Source: Candidatus Omnitrophota bacterium (lineage in GTDB: Bacteria; Omnitrophota; Gorgyraeia; Aquiviventales; Aquiviventaceae). From it: a stretch of 28,565 nt of DNA. The stretch lies in NCBI GenBank assembly GCA_020057015.1, contig JAGVGS010000043.1, positions 1 to 28,565 on the forward strand, written 5' to 3'. The notes below the pieces were generated by a model. The model worked only from the letters and a program-made list of their open reading frames with translations. It had not been told where the DNA came from and ran no database searches. Of this stretch, positions 23,237-28,565 are shown in pieces (the first letter of the stretch is position 1; every line of letters starts with the position of its first letter). The translations under genes and the position numbers were made by a program.

Positions 23237-24478
23237 TCACCCATGGCGCGGGACCTGCTGCGCCGGATCGAAGCGCTGAAACACCAGGCAGGCATTGGTG
23301 CCGCCGAAACCGAAATTATTGGACATCACGCGCAGAAGGCCCGCGTGATCGCGGCGCGCGGTGACGATGGGCATTGCCCGCGCTGCCTCGTCCAGGGTCT
23401 CAATATTGGCTGAGGCCGCGATGAAATCGTGCTCCAGCATGAGCAAGCAGTAAATCGCCTCGTGCACGCCCGCCGCACCCAGGGCATGACCGGACAAGGA
23501 TTTCGTAGAGCTGAGGGGAGGCACCGCCTTGCCAAACACGGTCTGGATGGCCTTCAGCTCGGCCACATCCCCCAGGGGGGTGCTCGTCCCGTGCGTGTTG
23601 AGGTACTGCACCGGTCCTGCCACCGTCGCCAGCGCCTGGCGCATGCAGCGCGCCGCGCCTTCCCCCGAAGGCACCACCATGCTGTCGCCATCGGACGTGG
23701 CGCCATAGCCCACGAGCTCTGCGAGGACCTTGGCTCCACGGGCTTGGGCATGTTCGAGCGCTTCCATGACCAACGCCCCGCCGCCGCCGGCAATCACAAA
23801 GCCATCCCGCTGCGCATCGTAGGGCCGGGAAGCGCGGGTGGGTGTCTGATTATAGCCAGAGGAGAGCGCGCCCATCGCGTCAAAAAACAGGCTCAAGCTC
23901 CAGCCTTCTTCCTCACCGCCGCCGGCCAACATGACATCGTGCCGGCCGCTTTGGATCTGCTCCATGGCATGCCCGATGCAGTGCGCGCTGGTCGCACAGG
24001 CCGAGCTGATGCTGTAACTGAGGCCTTGGATCTTGTACGCCGTGGCGAGGCAGGCCGAGACGGTGCTGCACATGACGCGCGGCACCAGATACGCCCCCAC
24101 GCGCCGGATGCCGCGGGCCCTGAGCGTATCCACAGCCTGCACTTGGGTGGCTGGAGAGGCCCCGCCCGAACCCATCACGAGCCCGGTGCGCGGATGCGAG
24201 ACTTGCGCCTCGCTGAGGCCAGCCTCCTCAATCGCCTGCTGCAGGGCCAGATACGCGAACGCTGCAGCGTCGCCCATAAAGCGCCGCACCTTGCGGTCGA
24301 TGCGCGCCTCGAGGTCGAGGTCAATGCTCCCTGAGACCTGGCTGCGCAGCCCTTGCCGACGGTACGCCTCGTTGAAGCGAATCCCGCTGCGCCCGCAGCG
24401 CAGCGCGTCAAGGACCGTGGGCTTGTCGGCACCTAAGCAAGAGATGATCCCGCGTCCTGTGACGACGACGCGCCTCAT
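23237..24478 (-). CDS. fabB: Beta-ketoacyl-ACP synthase I (FabB-type)
   Basis: 413 residues. A condensing enzyme that extends acyl-ACP with malonyl-ACP in fatty acid synthesis, in the cytoplasm. Catalytic residues are Cys161 (SISSACATSAHCIG), His296 (NTHGTSTPLGD), Lys326 (SSTKSLSGHALGAAG) and His331. These align with C163, H298, K328 and H333 of E. coli FabB. RFMGDAAAFAYLA and the AGGGEEEGW stretch favour FabB over FabF. The start ATG overlaps the upstream flavoprotein stop as ATGA, so the two are probably translated together. FabB in E. coli is needed for unsaturated fatty acids; no fabA is nearby. Its placement with a nitronate-monooxygenase-family enzyme suggests an adjusted lipid pathway, but that is inference. 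Confidence 0.92.
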   Translation of the reverse strand: MRRVVVTGRGIISCLGADKPTVLDALRCGRSGIRFNEAYRRQGLRSQVSGSIDLDLEARIDRKVRRFMGDAAAFAYLALQQAIEEAGLSEAQVSHPRTGLVMGSGGASPATQVQAVDTLRARGIRRVGAYLVPRVMCSTVSACLATAYKIQGLSYSISSACATSAHCIGHAMEQIQSGRHDVMLAGGGEEEGWSLSLFFDAMGALSSGYNQTPTRASRPYDAQRDGFVIAGGGGALVMEALEHAQARGAKVLAELVGYGATSDGDSMVVPSGEGAARCMRQALATVAGPVQYLNTHGTSTPLGDVAELKAIQTVFGKAVPPLSSTKSLSGHALGAAGVHEAIYCLLMLEHDFIAASANIETLDEAARAMPIVTARRDHAGLLRVMSNNFGFGGTNACLVFQRFDPAQQVPRHG

Positions 24479-25959
24479 ACCGCAGCGCGGCCGCCCTCAG
24501 GCGAGGCTCCCAGCAGATACGCGATCACTTCCGCGGCGGTATAGGCCGCCTGGCCGGGCTTCAACATGCGCGCGAGGTGCGTGAACTCATCACCCGCGGT
24601 CACCAGCGGCGGCTCGACATAGCCGTGGCGCTGCCGCTGCGGCAAGCCGATCGTGGCCATCAGCCCGTTGCAGAGACACTTGCGGCCACCGGTCTCCTCG
24701 CACGCGCCCTCTTTACTCTGATAAGTCTCCACCGGCTCGGCGGGGCAGCGATAGCCCAGCGTGCCGTCGGCTTTCTTGTACACCGCCCGCAAATAACCCA
24801 GATCGCACAGCCGCGGCCGCTCATCGTACACCGCAGGCTCGGACAGCGACCCGTCCATGTGCACCACTTTGAAAGGAAAGCCCGCGGGCGAGGCCCGCGG
24901 GTCGGTAAACACCAATCCTTTTCCGCGACGCGCCTGCTCGATCAAACTAACTTTGATCTCCTGCGCGATCCCGGACTCTTGGCAGAATGCAAACAAGGTG
25001 CCCACTTGCACGCCCGTGGCCCCGACTTGCACCGCTCGTTGCACTTGCTCTGGCGCGCCGTAGGAGCCGGCGAGCCAAAACGGCAAGCCCAGTGATTTGA
25101 TGACCTCCAAGTCCACGGTGTCTCTCGAGCCATAGACCGGCTCCCCGCCTTCGGTGAGCTGTAGCTCGCCTCGGGGTGGGGCGTTGTGGCCGCCGGCCGT
25201 CGGTCCCTCCACAACGAACCCGTCAATGCGCCCGGTGGCCTTCTTGAGCAGGGCCAAGGCGAGCGTTGAGGAGGCGATGATGGCCAAGAACTTCGGCCGC
25301 TTCAGGGGCGGCAGCGCCTGCGCGATGATCGCTTTGGGGTCAAACCAGGTCCTGAAGTCATCCGTCGCGGTGGCCCCTTCCACATGGATCCTTAGCGACA
25401 CCGCCTCATGGCGCGCCAAATGATCGAGCGCCCCGGGGATTTCCCTGGGAATCCCGGCACCCATCAAGACATAATCCACACTCGCCAAGAGGGCGCCATA
25501 GAGCGAGGGCAGCATCGGGAGTTGGATCTTCTCGAGGTAATTGATCCCCACGAGCCCGTCGTGCCCTTCCTTGGCCAGGAACACTTCGACAAAATTCGCG
25601 ACAATCGTCAGCTCCTGGCGCGCAGCATCCGGGGTCATCGTCCACAAGGGCAGCAGCGCAAAGCCCGTCTCCGGCGCCTTCCCGCCAGGGAGAAAAAAGC
25701 GCTTCAGGATGCGCTGGGCTAGCTGCGGCACCGGAAAACGAGCCAGCGCACGGCGCAGGTGCCCCCCGGGATCGCCCAGCTGCAAGCGCCGGACGAACAC
25801 CGTATCCAGGGCCGTGCCAGAGACCACGCCGATTTGACCCTGGCGCGAAACCGCCCGCGCCAGCGGCCAGCCGGAGACCCCGACCCCCATCCCCCCTTGG
25901 ATGATGACCGGCTCAGGCATGGGTGTGCGCATTGGCAGCGATAAATTGGTCAATGGCAT
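24475..25959 (-). CDS. Nitronate monooxygenase / 2-nitropropane dioxygenase family flavoprotein
   Basis: 494 residues from the ATG at 25959, which has AGGTGA in front; an ATG at 25920 (MPEPVIIQGGMG) lies where the fold begins and is an alternative. An FMN TIM barrel is indicated by IIQGGMGVGVSGW near the N-terminus, VEGPTAGGHNAPP (flavin and active-site region) and the phosphate-binding GATGVQVGT. The family also includes FabK enoyl-ACP reductase and PfaD. The C-terminal ~130 residues hold a cysteine-bearing segment (CEETGGRKCLCNGL) not found in classical FabK. Co-translation with fabB (ATGA) makes a lipid-related reductase role more likely than nitroalkane detoxification, but substrate is unknown. 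It overlaps the HTH gene upstream by 47 bases. Confidence 0.85.
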   Translation of the reverse strand: MPLTNLSLPMRTPMPEPVIIQGGMGVGVSGWPLARAVSRQGQIGVVSGTALDTVFVRRLQLGDPGGHLRRALARFPVPQLAQRILKRFFLPGGKAPETGFALLPLWTMTPDAARQELTIVANFVEVFLAKEGHDGLVGINYLEKIQLPMLPSLYGALLASVDYVLMGAGIPREIPGALDHLARHEAVSLRIHVEGATATDDFRTWFDPKAIIAQALPPLKRPKFLAIIASSTLALALLKKATGRIDGFVVEGPTAGGHNAPPRGELQLTEGGEPVYGSRDTVDLEVIKSLGLPFWLAGSYGAPEQVQRAVQVGATGVQVGTLFAFCQESGIAQEIKVSLIEQARRGKGLVFTDPRASPAGFPFKVVHMDGSLSEPAVYDERPRLCDLGYLRAVYKKADGTLGYRCPAEPVETYQSKEGACEETGGRKCLCNGLMATIGLPQRQRHGYVEPPLVTAGDEFTHLARMLKPGQAAYTAAEVIAYLLGASPEGGRAAV

Positions 25960-26113
25960 GGAGAATCACCTGACTCTTCGGCCGCGATTCCCCGCGCTCC
26001 CAGCGATTGAGCGTGGAGTAGCTGACGCCTAGGTGGTGGGCGCAGGTCTCTTCAGACCAGCCCAGGGCCTGGCGAATGCCTCTCAGCCGCTCAATCTTCA
26101 CGGCGACATTCAT
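25913..26113 (-). CDS. Small XRE-type helix-turn-helix regulator
   Basis: 66 residues from the ATG at 26113; an ATG at 26137 would add eight residues but lies inside a perfect inverted repeat that looks like an operator. The protein is almost only an HTH domain: LRGIRQALGWSEETCAHHLGVSYSTLNRWERGESRPKS fits the HTH_3/XRE pattern (W-SxExxAxxLGVSxxTLNRWERGxxxPxS). No sensor domain is present, so it probably binds as a dimer. The 3' end overlaps the flavoprotein gene. With the 10-bp dyad immediately upstream, autoregulation of the HTH-flavoprotein-fabB unit is likely. Effector and other targets are unknown. Confidence 0.85.
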   Translation of the reverse strand: MNVAVKIERLRGIRQALGWSEETCAHHLGVSYSTLNRWERGESRPKSQVILHAIDQFIAANAHTHA

Positions 26114-26133
26114 TTTGTGTTGGCTCTGTTCGC

Positions 26134-26165
26134 GCATCTGCTACAGCACACGCTATAGCAGATGC
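26134..26165. promoter_or_regulatory. Perfect 10-bp inverted repeat, probable operator of the HTH gene
   Basis: GCATCTGCTA (26134-26143) and TAGCAGATGC (26156-26165) are exact reverse complements with a 12-base spacer. Half-site centres are 22 bases apart, about two helical turns. A -10-like TATAGC (26157-26152, minus strand) overlaps the dyad. A dimeric HTH repressor bound here would block transcription of its own gene. Confidence 0.6.
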
Positions 26166-26178
26166 AACCGGTTGTATA

Positions 26179-26190
26179 TGATTTAAATCA
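26179..26190. promoter_or_regulatory. CRP/FNR-type box upstream of the HTH-flavoprotein-fabB operon
   Basis: TGATTTAAATCA is a perfect 12-base palindrome. About 21 bases separate it from the -10-like TATAGC at 26157-26152. That equals the class II activator layout of FNR (site centred near -41.5). A CRP/FNR-family activator upstream and an HTH dyad over the -10 would give dual control. Confidence 0.55.
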
Positions 26191-26239
26191 GCCTCACGAC
26201 ACAGCAGGCTTCGCGATACGCCGGCACACGTTGACCAGG

Positions 26240-26461
26240 TCAGCGTAGAGGTGGTATGGGAGGGGTGGAGGGATAGGGCCACTGGCCCTGTGCGGTAGTG
26301 AACGCGCAGCGAAACATAAGACAGGCACCATGCTTATCCAGGCAATTCACGATCCGCCAGCCCCCATCCGGCTGCCGGACTCTGATCGCCCACACGGCTT
26401 GACGCAAGAGCGCACACTGTTTGACCTGATACCGGAATGCCACAGGGGTCCCCGCCGCCAT
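26240..26461 (-). CDS. Small uncharacterised protein
   Basis: 73 residues; I do not recognise the family. A strong Shine-Dalgarno (GAGGAG) lies 5 bases before the ATG at 26461, and a CRP/FNR-type box lies 49-60 bases upstream, so expression is plausible. The protein is basic, has three Cys in the C-terminal half (VNCLDKHGACLMFRC) besides one near residue 16, no signal peptide and no clear membrane helix. It ends in a Pro-rich tail (YPSTPPIPPLR). It lies between nirA and the HTH gene, all on the same strand. Three close cysteines could bind a metal, but that is a guess. Confidence 0.5.
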   Translation of the reverse strand: MAAGTPVAFRYQVKQCALLRQAVWAIRVRQPDGGWRIVNCLDKHGACLMFRCAFTTAQGQWPYPSTPPIPPLR

Positions 26462-26509
26462 TTCGCTCCTCGTTTCGAGCAGCGTAACGGCCCGGGTGCC
26501 GAGCGTCTA

Positions 26510-26521
26510 TGATTTCGATCA
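26510..26521. promoter_or_regulatory. CRP/FNR-type box at the end of nirA, upstream of the small protein gene
   Basis: TGAT-TTCG-ATCA, preceded by TCTA, so it shares ATGATTT with the boxes at 18640 and 26179. It overlaps the nirA stop codon. The -10 expected 20-23 bases downstream is weak (TACGCT). It may drive the 73-residue gene separately from nirA. Confidence 0.4.
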
Positions 26522-28291
26522 GGCGGCGCACTCGCCCGGCCCCATGCCACCCAGCGAAAACTCGGTTTCAGCGCCCCAGTCGCGGTACATCTCCGGCGAC
26601 TGCGCGTACTCCGGCAGCGTGGTGAAGGGGGCCATCGCCTGCTTCCAATACGCGACGCCCACGCGCGCGGCAAACTGCGGAAAGGTCTCCTGGGCGGATT
26701 GGCGCTCCTGACGGTAGCGACTAATCATGTCGATCACCGCCTCGGGAATGCGCCGGGCCGGCAGCTTGGTGACCGGCTGGCCGAACACCGCTTTCGCTTC
26801 CTCGGTCATGCCACCGAGCATCAACTGAAAGTGCGGGGCGAGGTGCTCGCCCACCTTTTTCGCACTCCCGAAAAACCCGATGTCCGCGATGTGATGTTGG
26901 CCGCATGAATTGGGGCAGCCGCTGACTTTAATGCGGATGTTGTCGATATCAGGGCCCGCGAGGTTCGCCGCCCGCAGGTGCTGCTCGAGCGCGCGCGCCA
27001 GACCGCGCGAGGCGGAAATGCCCAGCTGGCAGGTTTCCGCCCCTGGGCATGACGTCACGTCGTAGAGGCGCTCCGCGTCGGTGTCGGCGAGCTGTACCGT
27101 ATGGAGCTCGCTGAACAGCGCCTGCAGGTGCTCGTTGCGCACCCAGCGCAGCAAGAGGTTCTGGGTAATCATCGTGCGCACAAAGCCGCCGCAGTAGCGC
27201 CGGATAATTTTCGCCAGCGCGCGCATCTGGGACGAAGTGATGTCGCCCAGCCGCAGGCGGATGATGACCGACGAATAGCCGGCCTGTTTTTGCAAGATCA
27301 CATTGGTGAAGGCCCAGCGCTTGTAGGTGTCGTGCACCGCAGGGGCCGTGGGAATATCTTTCGCCGGCACCGGCGGCTGTTCGTGGGTCTGGGTGACCGC
27401 CACATCCTTGTACGGGTAATTCGGCAGCTTGTCGCGCTCGGCGAAGACTTCCTTGCGGAAGGCGTCAGGCCCGAGGCGCTTGACCACAAATTTGATGCGC
27501 GCCTGCGCTTTGTTCTTGCGGTCGCCCAGCCTATCGTGCACCCGCACCGCCGCCTCGCAGGTGCGTAAGAGTTCTGTCGCGGGCGTAAAGGGCTCCAGCA
27601 AAATGGCCTGCATCGGGGAAGCCCCCAACCCGCCGCCGACGTACACCTTGAAGCCCAGAATGGGCTGGCCACCCTCTTGCTTGATCGCCGCCACCGCCCC
27701 GATATCGTGAATCGCGGTCTTGGCATGATCTTCCGGGCAGCCCTCAAAGGCGATCTTGAACTTCCGCGGGAGGCGCTGGGAAGCGGGGTTGCGCAGGAAG
27801 TGCCGGGTCACCGCATCAGCATGCGGCGTCACATCGAACAGCTCGGTCGGACTAATGCCGGCATAGGGGCAGGCTGTCACATTGCGCACGCTATTGCTGC
27901 AGGCTTCGCGGGTCGTAATCCCCACCGCGGCAAGCTTGGCCAGCACGAGCGGCGCTTCTTGGGTGGGGATCCAGTAGAGCTGAATATCCTGCCGCGTCGT
28001 AATGTGGGCGATGTGCTTGGAAAATTGTTCCGCCACGTCCGCGACCGCCTCCAGCTGCGCCGGCGTCATGACGCCCTCCGGCAGCTTCAGGCGCATCATG
28101 TGCACATCCTTCACCCCGCGGATGCCGTAGGTGCCCATGTGCAACCGCTTGGCCTTGAACTCATCGGGCGTGATGGTCCCGAGGAAATACTGTTCGACCA
28201 GTTCCCGGAAGGCATCAATCTCCTCACGGCTGGCCTGGGGTGCTGCGGCCAGGAAGTCCTTGAGATGCTTATCTGCCAGCGTGTCAGCCAT
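26519..28291 (-). CDS. nirA: Siroheme ferredoxin-dependent nitrite/sulfite reductase (NirA-like)
   Basis: 590 residues, without a signal peptide, so cytoplasmic. Siroheme reductases take six electrons from ferredoxin to reduce nitrite to ammonium or sulfite to sulfide. Two pseudo-symmetric halves are seen. The [4Fe-4S]-siroheme ligands are Cys415 and Cys421 (SCPGAETC) and Cys459 and Cys463 (GCPNSC). The first half keeps NVTACPYAG and FEGCPEDH. Length and the HMGTYG(I)RG start region fit the ferredoxin-nitrite reductase group. AGGGAG lies 5 bases before the ATG, which directly follows the stop of the gene upstream (TAG-ATG), so translation is probably coupled. Nitrite versus sulfite is not settled by sequence alone; the nearby nrfHA and NnrS favour nitrite. 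Confidence 0.88.
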   Translation of the reverse strand: MADTLADKHLKDFLAAAPQASREEIDAFRELVEQYFLGTITPDEFKAKRLHMGTYGIRGVKDVHMMRLKLPEGVMTPAQLEAVADVAEQFSKHIAHITTRQDIQLYWIPTQEAPLVLAKLAAVGITTREACSNSVRNVTACPYAGISPTELFDVTPHADAVTRHFLRNPASQRLPRKFKIAFEGCPEDHAKTAIHDIGAVAAIKQEGGQPILGFKVYVGGGLGASPMQAILLEPFTPATELLRTCEAAVRVHDRLGDRKNKAQARIKFVVKRLGPDAFRKEVFAERDKLPNYPYKDVAVTQTHEQPPVPAKDIPTAPAVHDTYKRWAFTNVILQKQAGYSSVIIRLRLGDITSSQMRALAKIIRRYCGGFVRTMITQNLLLRWVRNEHLQALFSELHTVQLADTDAERLYDVTSCPGAETCQLGISASRGLARALEQHLRAANLAGPDIDNIRIKVSGCPNSCGQHHIADIGFFGSAKKVGEHLAPHFQLMLGGMTEEAKAVFGQPVTKLPARRIPEAVIDMISRYRQERQSAQETFPQFAARVGVAYWKQAMAPFTTLPEYAQSPEMYRDWGAETEFSLGGMGPGECAA

Positions 28292-28565
28292 CTATGCTCC
28301 CTCTGCGTGCCACTGCAAATCTGCTGCTTCGGTCGTGATCAGATAGGGCTCGCCCCATTGCTCCGGGCAGCCGAGCTGCCAGCCCTCCGCGCTGCCGGCT
28401 GGCTTCAAGCGTACCCCTGCGTCTGCCCCATAAATGAGGAACGCGACGCCATCACCGGAATCGTCAACTTTTTGGGCGAGGGCCGGACTGAGAGTGCCTG
28501 TAAGCGTCCAGCCGACAATATGATACCACGAGGGAGGTTGGCCGTCGCGCGTTAGTCGGATCGCC
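28292..28565 (-). CDS. 3' end of an unidentified gene, coupled to nirA
   Basis: An open frame without stops runs from the window edge to TAG at 28294-28292, directly against the nirA ATG. About 90 C-terminal residues are visible, with LTRDGQPPSWYHIVGW, GDGVAFLIYGADAGVRL and EPYLITTEAADLQWH. I do not recognise the family. The frame agrees with coding use (G/C-rich third positions), and the zero-base spacing to nirA argues that it is real and in the same operon. Its start lies outside the window. A role in nitrite or nitrogen metabolism would be inference only. Confidence 0.65.
   Translation of the reverse strand, partial: AIRLTRDGQPPSWYHIVGWTLTGTLSPALAQKVDDSGDGVAFLIYGADAGVRLKPAGSAEGWQLGCPEQWGEPYLITTEAADLQWHAEGA

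Noticed and set aside
23429..24334. Plus-strand open frame of 301 codons opposite fabB
   Set aside because: Antisense to fabB, whose catalytic residues are all in place.
26228..26246. Dyad ACG-x-TGACC-A-GGTCA-x-CGT at the end of the small protein gene
   Set aside because: Symmetric, but it overlaps the stop codon, has a one-base centre too tight for an RNA hairpin, no T-run follows, and there is no second copy. Probably chance.
26091..26282. 63-codon minus-strand frame spanning the operator and palindromic box
   Set aside because: It would run through the regulatory dyads, has no ribosome binding site and overlaps the HTH gene start in another frame.
27677..28555. Plus-strand open frame of 292 codons opposite nirA
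   Set aside because: Antisense to nirA and to the coupled upstream frame; no domain or plausible start signal.
1..28565. Mobile elements, CRISPR arrays, tRNA or rRNA genes
   Set aside because: No transposase or integrase, no regular direct repeats with spacers, and no cloverleaf or rRNA-like stretch noticed. The repeats present are haem-module repeats inside coding regions.

Overview
All recognisable genes in this window lie on the minus strand, so transcription runs from high to low coordinates. The DNA is GC-rich and densely packed, with many 4-base ATGA stop/start overlaps. It comes from a Gram-negative bacterium: there are outer-membrane beta-barrels, Tat and Sec signal peptides and periplasmic nitrite reduction. 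The organism matures cytochrome c by System II (ResB/CcsA). The mix (Rieske/b complex, FeS-NrfD module, multihaem c-b fusions, porin-cytochrome pair, CXXCH-type NrfA) would suit an uncultured anaerobic or microaerophilic lineage such as Nitrospirota, Omnitrophota, Methylomirabilota or Desulfobacterota. The sequence alone does not fix the phylum.

Layout in transcription order. (1) 28565-23237: the 3' end of an unknown gene, a siroheme nitrite/sulfite reductase (nirA-like), a small uncharacterised protein with a strong Shine-Dalgarno, a small HTH regulator, a nitronate-monooxygenase-family flavoprotein and fabB. (2) 23125-18699: nrfH, nrfA (all five haems CXXCH) and a continuous ORF joining an NnrS-like 12-helix membrane protein to an alginate-export-type outer-membrane barrel. 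(3) 18473-15248: a DmsE/MtrA-like periplasmic cytochrome carrying an extra monohaem domain, and an MtrB/PioB-like barrel. (4) 15154-2992: Rieske protein, cytochrome b, nonahaem c, heptahaem NapC-like, 19-haem c-b fusion, 11-haem c-b fusion, octahaem c554-like, Tat-exported four-cluster ferredoxin and NrfD-like quinone-site protein. (5) 2779-1: a monohaem cytochrome, resB and the start of ccsA.

The window encodes 73 predicted covalent haem sites: 71 CXXCH, one CX3CH and one CX4CH. My reading (inference) is that cluster 4 is a quinone-linked periplasmic electron hub with four separate membrane quinone modules (Rieske/b, two CbcL-like b domains, FeS-NrfD). It would exchange electrons with the trans-outer-membrane conduit of cluster 3 and with nitrite reduction in cluster 2; clusters 1 and 2 also cover nitrite assimilation and NO response. 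Four TGAT-N4-ATCA boxes of CRP/FNR type sit in or at the edges of intergenic gaps upstream of four of these genes and may tie the clusters into one redox regulon. No tRNA, rRNA, CRISPR array, transposase or integrase was seen. No gap between genes exceeds about 230 bases.
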